The notes under the pieces are model-generated. The model had not been told where the DNA came from and ran no database searches. It saw only the letters and a program-made list of their open reading frames with translations. From Holosporales bacterium (lineage in GTDB: Bacteria > Pseudomonadota > Alphaproteobacteria > BNTO01), in contig JAITOG010000104.1 in the NCBI GenBank assembly GCA_031290075.1, positions 1-5,196 of the forward strand: a DNA stretch of 5,196 bases, in the 5' to 3' direction. The position numbers and the translations under genes were made by a program. Shown here piece by piece: positions 1-5,196 of the stretch (position 1 is the first letter of the stretch; each line of letters starts with the position of its first letter).

Positions 1-42
1 CTGGTTTAAAGTAAGCTGAAAATAATTTTTCTTTTATAATTT

Positions 43-729
43 TCAAACTTCCTTCATTTTCTCTAAGGCTTCAAAAAACTGTTGCTCTTCTTCAATTTTC
101 GGTAAATATTCTTTTAGTAAGTCGAAAGGATCTTTCTCTAGTTTTAATAAATCGCTTAGCCCATTTTGAAGCTGGCTAGGAATAGATCGTATAAAAGAAT
201 AAAGCGAAGATCCACCAAGGATTAAGTAGTATGCAAGTCTATAATTCATAATTAAAGATAAAGCTTTGTAAATACCAACAATTGTTGCACAGCGTTTTAA
301 AGTATTAGTAATTAAATCCTTGTATTCTGGCTCTTTAAGTTTTTGCCACAAAATCTTTTGTTCTTTTCCTTCCAAAGCTTCGCTTACAGCTTCATTTTTT
401 AAAATATCGCTAAGGTTACTAAAAAATTGTGGTAAAGCAAATGAAACACATAATTTAAGCGATGAATATTCTGGTAAGAAGCTTCTTAATAATTCTGTTA
501 ACACAGGAGTACATAATATTTCTGGAATAACAACCTTACTATTTGAAAAAATCTCAGAATAGGCATCTAAAAATTGAAATACTTTGTTATTTTTTTCAGC
601 TGTAATAAAAGGTAATTTTTTTCCTCCATATGCAAGATTCAAAGAATTTGATTCTGATTTTTCAGACCAAACTAAACATGGTAAAATAGAAACAGATAAA
701 GATATTGTAAAAAATAATTTTTTAAACAT
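43..729 (-). CDS. Predicted secreted or membrane-anchored protein, 228 aa, unknown family
   Basis: I do not recognise a family. Residues 1-22 form a classical signal peptide: basic Lys3-Lys4, a hydrophobic stretch (FFTISLSVSILPCLVW), then a polar mature start rich in Ser, Glu and Asn. Cys18 lies inside the hydrophobic core, but there is no clear lipobox, so a lipoprotein is not supported. The middle is predicted helical with many Leu, Phe and Glu. Residues about 147-180 are hydrophobic with a Gly-Gly-Ser-Ser turn near 172-175 and could form one or two membrane helices. The C-terminus (196-228) is charged and probably amphipathic helix. The ATG start is well supported: a strong Shine-Dalgarno run (TAGGGGG on the minus strand, 734-740) lies just upstream. 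It is the last of three same-strand genes for exported proteins. The protein could act in the envelope or as a host-directed factor, but this is inference from the signal peptide and neighbourhood. Confidence 0.8.
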   Translation of the reverse strand: MFKKLFFTISLSVSILPCLVWSEKSESNSLNLAYGGKKLPFITAEKNNKVFQFLDAYSEIFSNSKVVIPEILCTPVLTELLRSFLPEYSSLKLCVSFALPQFFSNLSDILKNEAVSEALEGKEQKILWQKLKEPEYKDLITNTLKRCATIVGIYKALSLIMNYRLAYYLILGGSSLYSFIRSIPSQLQNGLSDLLKLEKDPFDLLKEYLPKIEEEQQFFEALEKMKEV

Positions 730-733
730 AAGA

Positions 734-740
734 CCCCCTA
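734..740 (-). promoter_or_regulatory. Strong ribosome binding site of the 228-aa gene
   Basis: The minus strand reads TAGGGGG, then TCTT, then the ATG at 729. The G-rich core complements the 3' end of 16S rRNA at near-ideal spacing and fixes the start codon. It stands out in such AT-rich DNA. Confidence 0.7.
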
Positions 741-769
741 AATAAAATTTCCCCTGAACTGATTAATAG

Positions 770-796
770 TAACAATGATTTATTAAAAAATTGTTA
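770..796. other. 7-bp inverted repeat between the 278-aa and 228-aa genes
   Basis: TAACAAT (770-776) and ATTGTTA (790-796) are perfect inverted arms around a 13-base loop. The hairpin sits 7 bases past the stop codon of the 278-aa gene, where a terminator would be expected. However, the T-rich tail (ATTTTT, 797-802) follows the hairpin on the plus strand, opposite to the flanking genes; on the minus strand no U-tract follows. The stem is AT-rich and weak. It may be an RNA 3'-end stabiliser, or chance in AT-rich sequence. Confidence 0.25.
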
Positions 797-802
797 ATTT
801 TT

Positions 803-1639
803 CTAACATAAATTTTTAAGCATTACACTTTCTGTAATTAGCATTCCATGAATTAATCCATGAGTTAAGTGAATCAAATTACGAAGTTCCTCTTGTATTT
901 TTTCACATTCTCCATGTACACCTTTTATTCCTCCTTCCAGCGCTGATACAAAGTTTTTTACGGAACTATGCATTGAAGTTGGAGAATCATTTAAGTTTAA
1001 TGAAGTATTAATTCTATCCAAACTTTTTAATATTCGGTCCCAACATTTTTCATCTTTAATACAATCAGTAATAATATTTATCTCTTCTTTACGGCTATTA
1101 AAGTTTCCTGATATTGATTCATCTATTTCTATACCTTGCAATTTTGTTTTAAATAGTTCAATTTCTGACAATAAAGATTCTTTTGCTTCTTGAATATTTT
1201 CAACAGTTAAAAACGATTTTAATAAATTGCAATCTTCTTCATAATCACTATTTATGTAATTTTCTAATAAATCGATAATTTTTTTAAAAGAATCGAACAT
1301 TTTTTCATTAATTATTCCTGAAGAATCAAAACTTGACTCATCATCTGTTCCAGAAGAATTAGAACTTGTTTTATCAAAACTTAAGTTTTCAATTTGAAAG
1401 TCAATGCAAAATTTTGTAATTACTCTTTGAAAAAAAGTTAATGCATCATTCATTTCAAAAAATGGAGAAAAAGGATCAATCAAAAATTCTTCTCCAATAA
1501 CTTTTTTAATATTTTGAAGTAACCTTTTATTTACTAATTGTAAATAGGCTGGAAATGTTTCTAAATATTGAAAATCAATATTACAAAATAAACCTTCAAT
1601 ATTTAAAAATATTAGTAATAATAAACTTCTTTTTGACAT
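803..1639 (-). CDS. Predicted exported protein, 278 aa, serine-rich linker and six mature cysteines, unknown family
   Basis: No family recognised. Residues 1-19 look like a short signal peptide: Lys3-Arg4, then a Leu/Ile-rich core (SLLLLIFLNIEGLFC). The core ends in Cys19 followed by Asn20. The LFC context is only a poor lipobox, so a lipoprotein is possible but weak. A Ser/Asp/Thr-rich low-complexity segment (about 89-108) separates an N-terminal part (20-88) from a mostly helical, Glu/Lys-rich C-terminal part (110-278) with coiled-coil-like heptad character around 145-175. After Cys19, six cysteines (78, 137, 193, 199, 244, 278) could form disulfides outside the cytoplasm. The protein ends on its last Cys. 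The ATG start has an AAAGG ribosome site 7 bases upstream (1646-1650 complement). It lies between two other genes for signal-peptide proteins on the same strand. The pattern suits a surface or secreted protein, possibly host-directed; this is inference. Confidence 0.8.
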   Translation of the reverse strand: MSKRSLLLLIFLNIEGLFCNIDFQYLETFPAYLQLVNKRLLQNIKKVIGEEFLIDPFSPFFEMNDALTFFQRVITKFCIDFQIENLSFDKTSSNSSGTDDESSFDSSGIINEKMFDSFKKIIDLLENYINSDYEEDCNLLKSFLTVENIQEAKESLLSEIELFKTKLQGIEIDESISGNFNSRKEEINIITDCIKDEKCWDRILKSLDRINTSLNLNDSPTSMHSSVKNFVSALEGGIKGVHGECEKIQEELRNLIHLTHGLIHGMLITESVMLKNLC

Positions 1640-1695
1640 TTTATACCTTTCATAATTTCTTTATCACCTCTCTCAGATTAACTTTGAAATGTTTA

Positions 1696-1724
1696 ATTTT
1701 AAGTTAACAAAATTCATTATTGAA
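1696..1724 (-). promoter_or_regulatory. Candidate sigma-70-like promoter of the 278-aa gene
   Basis: On the minus strand, TTCAAT (1719-1724) and TAAAAT (1696-1701) are 17 bases apart. They match TTGACA weakly and TATAAT in 5 of 6 positions. Transcription would start near 1689, leaving a leader of about 50 bases. AT-rich DNA gives such matches easily, so this is a suggestion only. Confidence 0.3.
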
Positions 1725-1743
1725 AACTGTGTTTCTCCCCCTC

Positions 1744-1763
1744 CTAATTTTACCAAAAATTAG
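1744..1763. repeat. Perfect 8-bp hairpin, ACCA loop
   Basis: CTAATTTT (1744-1751) and AAAATTAG (1756-1763) are exact inverted arms around the tetraloop ACCA. It is not followed by a U-tract on either strand, so it is not a standard terminator. It lies at one border of the GC-shifted block. Confidence 0.5.
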
Positions 1764-1788
1764 TGCGCATATACTGGGGGCCAAAGAA

Positions 1789-1841
1789 TGCGGATTTTAA
1801 TTGCTGCCAATCCCTTGAAATCCAAGAAGTTTGAATCCGCA
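1789..1841. repeat. 8-bp inverted repeat TGCGGATT/AATCCGCA with inner stem
   Basis: TGCGGATT (1789-1796) is the exact reverse complement of AATCCGCA (1834-1841). The 37-base interval contains a small CTTG/CAAG stem (1814-1817 with 1823-1826). A T6 run (1843-1848) follows on the plus strand, so the outer stem could serve as a plus-strand terminator, but no plus-strand gene precedes it. Such GC-bearing arms are notable in this AT-rich context. They could be part of a dispersed repeat or a small mobile element remnant. Confidence 0.45.
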
Positions 1842-1910
1842 ATTTTTTGGGGTTTGGGTATAATATACTCTAAACCTTATAAGAATACTTCATCTTACAT
1901 ACCTCTTTTT

Positions 1911-2246
1911 TTAAAAAAAATAATTGCAGCAAATAGTAGCCTTGATGTATTCCGGCAAACTTAGTACTTTGTTCCAAAAAGAATTATTAAAAGTAATACA
2001 ACTTTTAAAAAGCTCTGTAAGAAGCTCTGAAGAGCTCATAGTATCGATATTGCAATTTTTTGTCCCCTTATATATTAAATACGACGATATACCAATAATA
2101 CTTGCAGATTTTATTCCAGATATTACTTTTTGCTTCATAGTCGTCTTTCTAGGTACAAAAACAACTTCATTCTGAACAGCCTGCTCAGCTTGCAAATTAG
2201 ACAATGGGAGTAACATAACTCCTAAAAATATAGTAAAAATTTTCAT
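1911..2246 (-). CDS. Small predicted exported or membrane protein, 111 aa, unknown family
   Basis: No family recognised. The start is the ATG at 2246, not the in-frame TTG further upstream: a very strong ribosome site (AAGGAAGGA, complement of 2251-2259) lies four bases before it. Residues 1-20 form a textbook signal peptide with Lys2, a hydrophobic core and a likely cleavage after LQA (18-20), leaving a mature start at Glu21. Residues about 47-60 (SASIIGISSYLIYK) are a short hydrophobic segment that could be a membrane helix. The C-terminal half has Cys65, Cys83, Cys106 and Cys107 and ends in two Phe residues. It is the first of three minus-strand genes for signal-peptide proteins and lies divergent to the T6SS operon. 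It may be envelope-associated; nothing in the sequence shows it is a T6SS part or effector. Confidence 0.72.
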   Translation of the reverse strand: MKIFTIFLGVMLLPLSNLQAEQAVQNEVVFVPRKTTMKQKVISGIKSASIIGISSYLIYKGTKNCNIDTMSSSELLTELFKSCITFNNSFWNKVLSLPEYIKATICCNYFF

Positions 2247-2432
2247 TTTTTCCTTCCTTATTTTAAATAAAAAACTAAACAACAATTAAGTCCATCAAAA
2301 AAAAACATATTTTTCAAGCCCCCCCGTATATCTAAATTTAAACATTCGCTTTGTTAAAAGCTGTCTTCTTAGATTATTTTGAAAAAGCTAATTTACCCAT
2401 ATTCTTTTTATTGCTAGACTTTTGTTAAAGTT
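2247..2432. other. Divergent intergenic region between the 111-aa gene and tssF
   Basis: These 186 bases must hold the promoter of the minus-strand gene and, if tssF is first in its operon, the T6SS promoter. I see no strong sigma-70 pair for tssF; TTGTTA (2351-2356) has no good -10 partner at 17 bases. Two homopolymer tracts stand out: A9 (2297-2305) and C7 (2319-2325). A short plus-strand open frame, with a possible TTG start at 2351 and TAA at 2426-2428, could encode about 25 hydrophobic residues ending five bases before the tssF start; it may be a leader peptide, a gene remnant or chance. Confidence 0.45.
2251..2259 (-). promoter_or_regulatory. Strong ribosome binding site that sets the 111-aa gene start
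   Basis: The minus strand carries AAGGAAGGA followed by AAAA and the ATG. This double GGA-type site decides for the ATG at 2246 over the upstream TTG, which would add 13 residues ahead of an otherwise perfect signal peptide. Confidence 0.75.
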
Positions 2433-4334
2433 TTGAAAACTATTCGTAATAAATTGGCTAAAACTAATAAAGAATTTTTGGATTATTATTTTCGAGAAAT
2501 TGATTATTTGAAACACGCTGGTTCTGATTTTGCCAAAGAATTCCCAAAAGTTGCTGGACGCCTTAACTTTGATGGAAATGAAACATCTGATCCTCATATT
2601 GCAAGGCTTTTAGAGTCATTTGCATTCCTTACCGCTAAAGCCCAACATCATATTGATAATGTTGCCGCTAGCCTAACTAATGCACTTATAGATGTATTGT
2701 ATCCTCATCTCAACAGGCAACTTCCAGCTATGTCTATTGCACGCTTTATTGCAAATGAAGGGGGGAATAAGCCTCCGCCAATAGGGTTCCCTGTATCAAG
2801 AGGAACAAACCTTTTTGCATATGCATCAAATGATAGTGTTTGCCGGTTTACTACGGTTTTTCCGTTGACATTATTTCCTATAAAAATTACAAAGATAGCA
2901 ATTGTTCCAAGTATTACATATAAATTTGTTCCAATTCCTAATACTGCAGATTTTGGATATAAAAATTTCCAAAATTCATCAATTTATTGCTGCGAAATAA
3001 CATTAGAATGTTTAGCAGGGGAATTCTCTGGACTGTCTTTAGAAAAAATATTATTTCATATAAATATTGAAGATGAACAGTTTAAAAAACAGTTTTATAA
3101 AGAAGTAATGTCAAATAACTCGTTAATTTATTGTGTTCGTGGAAATGAAGAAGTTGCTTCTCCAATGCTTCCACAATCTGTTAAAAAAATGGGATTTGAG
3201 CGCGAAGAAATGGCCATCCCTTCGGCTGGAGAGGAATCTCACTCATATCAATTATTGCAAGAATTTTTCCATTTTTCTGAAAAATTTATGTTTTTTACCA
3301 TAGATAACTTAAATTTTTTAAAATATTTGCGAAAAGGAACTTTTTTAAATACAAAACAAATAAAATTTTTAATTCCCCTAAAAGACGCTAATAGTGAATG
3401 GACTAAAAAAATTTTCACTGATAATCTGCGCATAGATAGCACTCCAATTGTTAATCTATATCACACCATAACAGACCCAATTCCTTTGGATGAAAAGCGA
3501 GTTTTCTATCATATTATGCCCAATGCTTACAAAGACAGGACCATGGAAATTTACAGGATAGATAAAGTGTTTTGTATAGATTCTACCTCTGGAGAGCATG
3601 TTGAGCTATCCCCATATTTTACATTTATAAACGCTTCACAAAACCAAAATGTTACAGATAATATGTTCTGGTGGGCAAAAACTGTTCCAACGCATCATGA
3701 GAATATAACGGGCTTTAATACGGAAATATCTTTTGTTGATCTAGATTTTAATATTTTAAATCCAAGTGAGCAGGTTGTTTACGCCAAAGCTTTGTGTACC
3801 AATAGGTTTTTAGCTGAAGACTTGCGAGCCGGAACAAAATTAAATATAGAGCAAGCGGCTCCAGTTGATGAAATTATTTGTACACAAACACCAATTGCCC
3901 CACAATATTCTTTAGAAAAAGGACAGAATAATACTAAGTTAATTTCACAATTAGCTGTGAATTATTTGGGTTTTCCATATAATCAAAATAGTAATATAAA
4001 AGATATACTTGCAAAAATTTTAATGATGCATGTTAGTCCTGCAAGGAAAAGTCACGCAGAAAAAATATTACAAGATGTTGATTCTATTTCTGTTTCACAT
4101 ACGACCAGACGAATTGGGCAAGATGCGTGGCGCGGGATTGTTGATGGAGTGCAAGTAACCATTAATATTAAAAGTAAAACATATGAACAAGAATGGTATT
4201 TATTATCTATAGTACTACAACAATATTTTGCTATGAATTGTCAAATAAATACATTTGTTGAATTATCATTAAATTTAAATGAGGTTGAAATTGCTAAATT
4301 AAACGCTGTTTCTGGGGAAAGGTTGTTTATTTAA
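2433..4334 (+). CDS. tssF: Type VI secretion system baseplate subunit TssF
   Basis: TssF (VasA/ImpG family) is a cytoplasmic baseplate wedge protein. Two copies pair with one TssG, and the wedges link the membrane complex to the assembling sheath and tube. The 633-residue length is near the family norm of about 600. The N-terminal family signature is clear: FLDYYFREIDYLKHAG, FAKEFPKVAGRL (33-44), DPHIARLLESFAFLTAKAQ (53-71) and a DVLYPHLNRQLPAM block (87-100). It is followed by the PVSRGT...CRF...P segment (120-149). The C-terminal hallmark is also present (about 551-633): the TTRRIG..AWRGIVDGVQVTI stretch, a LLSIVLQQYFAMNCQINTFVEL helix-strand unit and a final ISGE-like end. The start is uncertain: no ATG fits, TAG at 2415-2417 closes the frame upstream, and TTG at 2433 is the best codon although only a weak AAAG lies before it. 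TTG at 2454 is an alternative that keeps the whole conserved region. hcp follows after 11 bases, indicating one transcript. Confidence 0.95.
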   Translation: MKTIRNKLAKTNKEFLDYYFREIDYLKHAGSDFAKEFPKVAGRLNFDGNETSDPHIARLLESFAFLTAKAQHHIDNVAASLTNALIDVLYPHLNRQLPAMSIARFIANEGGNKPPPIGFPVSRGTNLFAYASNDSVCRFTTVFPLTLFPIKITKIAIVPSITYKFVPIPNTADFGYKNFQNSSIYCCEITLECLAGEFSGLSLEKILFHINIEDEQFKKQFYKEVMSNNSLIYCVRGNEEVASPMLPQSVKKMGFEREEMAIPSAGEESHSYQLLQEFFHFSEKFMFFTIDNLNFLKYLRKGTFLNTKQIKFLIPLKDANSEWTKKIFTDNLRIDSTPIVNLYHTITDPIPLDEKRVFYHIMPNAYKDRTMEIYRIDKVFCIDSTSGEHVELSPYFTFINASQNQNVTDNMFWWAKTVPTHHENITGFNTEISFVDLDFNILNPSEQVVYAKALCTNRFLAEDLRAGTKLNIEQAAPVDEIICTQTPIAPQYSLEKGQNNTKLISQLAVNYLGFPYNQNSNIKDILAKILMMHVSPARKSHAEKILQDVDSISVSHTTRRIGQDAWRGIVDGVQVTINIKSKTYEQEWYLLSIVLQQYFAMNCQINTFVELSLNLNEVEIAKLNAVSGERLFI

Positions 4335-4345
4335 TGGTGTTTTAA

Positions 4346-4879
4346 GTGTCTTTAGCGCCCATACCAAAACGTTTCAAAATAGCAACTTCAGAACAAGAAA
4401 GTTTCCCCACAACAATTTCTAACGCTATAGAATGGATTGTTTCATTAGACGATCTTTGCAAAAGCGATATTGAAGAATACGCTAAGTACACAGAGTTATT
4501 AAGCTGGTTTTTTGAGGCAAGCCGTTTTTCATCATGCAATTTGCCGGGAAAACCGACTTATGGAGCAATAAAAAATTCAGATTTGATTTTATTCCTTCCT
4601 AATGGGGAGCATGGCCCAAAAATTGAACAGCAATTATACAGTGGAAAATATATAACAAAGGCGGTAATTATAAGACTTCGTTGGGTTGGAGGGAAAAAAC
4701 AAGTAATACAAAAAATTACTTTCAACAACTTGAGAATTATAGAATTCCAGCAAAATATTCAATATATTACTGCTTTCTTTCAAATTAAAGATAAAGAAAG
4801 CGATATAGAAACATTTAGCTTGGAAGATGGAACATCTTTAGGACACAAAGTTAGTAATTTGAAATTTGATAGCACATAA
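4346..4879 (+). CDS. hcp: Divergent Hcp family protein, T6SS inner tube (TssD)
   Basis: Hcp forms stacked hexameric rings that build the T6SS tube and carry effectors out of the cell. The assignment rests on order and spacing of Hcp landmarks. KYTELLSWFFEASRFSS (48-63) fits the conserved Hcp strand around its LAWSWGMSQS motif. Residues 77-98 fit the segment before the SGKH-type motif, here SGKYITKAVIIRLRWVGG (99-116). QKITFNNLRIIEF (122-134) fits the YLxITLxxVLVSS strand. EDGTSLGHKVSNLKFD (160-175) fits the terminal GxxGxxVxxxWD strand. At 177 residues it is slightly longer than usual Hcp (about 160), with an N-terminal extension of some 20 residues. The start is GTG; no ATG occurs in frame after it. 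Its place directly behind tssF supports a T6SS role. An in-frame ATG at 4334 overlaps the tssF stop but is closed by TAA at 4343-4345. A specialised or evolved Hcp is possible. Confidence 0.75.
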   Translation: MSLAPIPKRFKIATSEQESFPTTISNAIEWIVSLDDLCKSDIEEYAKYTELLSWFFEASRFSSCNLPGKPTYGAIKNSDLILFLPNGEHGPKIEQQLYSGKYITKAVIIRLRWVGGKKQVIQKITFNNLRIIEFQQNIQYITAFFQIKDKESDIETFSLEDGTSLGHKVSNLKFDST

Positions 4880-5196
4880 TAGACTTCCTTCGAAACCAAT
4901 TTCTTCTAGCAAAGTTGAAGGAGTATACGAAGCGCAGAACCGGAGTGTACTAACGCGAACTATGGATTAGGTGAAAGCCCCTCAAATGGCGTAATTGAAG
5001 GCTTTGTTGTCATGAGTTGATATGAAATCAGTTTGCAAATTGGTGGTTTAATGGTGGAACTGGACTTGACGCCGCAACCAGGGTCTTTCAATTCTCAAGT
5101 ATTAGATGTATAGTTTTCCTGTAAAATCTAGCACATTCAAATCGAAGATTAGTTATTGAAGTATTCAATTTATTAGCAAGAGTTATGCATAAATTG
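4880..5196 (+). mobile_element. Structured RNA-like region, probable group II intron domain I, cut by window end
   Basis: No reading frame of useful length crosses these 317 bases, and composition shifts to higher GC with many G/A-rich motifs. Stems seen: CCTTC/GAAGG (4887-4891 with 4917-4921); AGTATAC/GTGTACT (4922-4928 with 4945-4951, one G-U pair); and AAAGCC/GGCTTT (4974-4979 with 5000-5005), continued by TCAA/TTGA (4982-4985 with 4995-4998). The order GCAGAACCGGAGTG, then CGAACTATGGATTAGGTG, then AAAGCCCCTC resembles domain I of bacterial group II introns as I remember it. This would put the 5' part of a ribozyme on the plus strand, with the reverse transcriptase beyond the window. I cannot place a GUGYG-type intron start, so a 5'-truncated or degraded copy is possible. 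Another structured RNA is the main alternative. Confidence 0.45.
5125..5196 (+). other. Open frame running off the window end, possible gene start at ATG 5185
   Basis: After TAA at 5122-5124 the frame stays open for 24 codons to the window edge, with an in-frame ATG at 5185-5187 preceded closely by AAGAG. It could be the start of an intron-encoded protein or another gene, but the stretch is too short to assign and could be chance. Confidence 0.2.

Larger units (their letters stand above)
1640..1910. other. Intergenic region of 271 bases with a GC-shifted, hairpin-rich block
   Basis: No convincing gene. The part near 1640-1735 is ordinary AT-rich DNA holding the leader of the 278-aa gene. From about 1738 to 1860 the composition changes, with G and C runs (CCCCC, GGGGG), and inverted repeats appear (listed separately). 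A perfect TATAAT (1859-1864) lies at the edge without a good -35 partner. The right end has a T7A8 tract (1906-1920) that contains the stop codon of the 111-aa gene and may act as its transcription end on the minus strand. Confidence 0.5.

Noticed and set aside
320..562. Plus-strand open frame of 80 codons
   Set aside because: It lies wholly inside the 228-aa minus-strand gene, which has a signal peptide and a strong ribosome site; the frame itself shows no family features or ribosome site.
1859..1864. Perfect TATAAT as a plus-strand promoter
   Set aside because: No acceptable -35 lies 16-18 bases upstream and no plus-strand gene starts downstream before tssF, more than 500 bases away.
1788..1964. 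Plus-strand open frame of 58 codons starting ATG in the GC-shifted block
   Set aside because: It has no ribosome site, runs into the 3' end of the opposite gene and its composition changes midway. More likely the result of the repeat-like block joined to unrelated DNA.
1924..2175. Plus-strand open frame of 83 codons
   Set aside because: It is antisense to the 111-aa gene, whose start and signal peptide are far better supported.
2388..2597. Minus-strand open frame of 69 codons
   Set aside because: Antisense to the conserved N-terminal part of tssF.
3248..3442. Minus-strand open frame of 64 codons
   Set aside because: Antisense to the middle of tssF, Phe/Lys-rich in the way expected from reversed AT-rich coding DNA.
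4342..4539. Minus-strand open frame of 65 codons
   Set aside because: Antisense to hcp with no independent support.
4346..4879. The gene behind tssF as a truncated TssG
   Set aside because: Position suggests tssG, but length and strand pattern (SGK motif, GG turn, ITFxxL strand, terminal DG..G..V...FD) fit Hcp and not the longer TssG family.
4880..5110. Group II intron 3' end (domain V) on the minus strand, or tmRNA/RNase P RNA
   Set aside because: The minus strand has a CCGGTTCTG that recalls the end of domain V, but the matching 5' half and GAAA loop are absent. I also see none of the conserved cores of tmRNA or RNase P RNA.

Overview
The window looks like a piece of an AT-rich bacterial genome with few coding constraints on length of spacers, low-GC codon use and several homopolymer tracts. 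The only firmly recognisable function is a type VI secretion system (T6SS): a complete baseplate gene tssF and a divergent hcp (tssD) on the plus strand. AT richness, a T6SS, a cluster of unrecognised signal-peptide proteins and a possible group II intron together fit an intracellular or protist-associated proteobacterium (a Holosporales-like alphaproteobacterium is one candidate). That taxonomic guess is inference only; nothing in the window fixes the lineage.

Left part (43-2246): three minus-strand genes in a row encode proteins of 228, 278 and 111 residues. Each starts with a convincing N-terminal signal sequence and none has a family I recognise. They are separated by spacers of 73 and 271 bases. 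The larger spacer (1640-1910) contains a block with higher GC than its flanks and several inverted repeats, which looks foreign or repetitive.

Middle (2247-2432): a divergent intergenic region separates the 111-residue gene from tssF and should carry promoters for both. It has an A9 and a C7 tract and a short open frame that stops just before tssF. tssF appears to start at a TTG codon with only a weak ribosome binding site.

Right part (2433-4879): tssF (633 aa) is followed after 11 bases by hcp (177 aa, GTG start), clearly one operon. TssF is a baseplate wedge component and Hcp forms the tube that is expelled, so the window holds part of a contact-dependent injection machine. The tssG gene that commonly follows tssF is not here.

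Right end (4880-5196): no long reading frame. The sequence changes character, has more GC and several hairpins, and resembles domain I of a bacterial group II intron on the plus strand, cut by the window edge. It lies immediately behind hcp, so the T6SS operon either ends here or is interrupted by the element.
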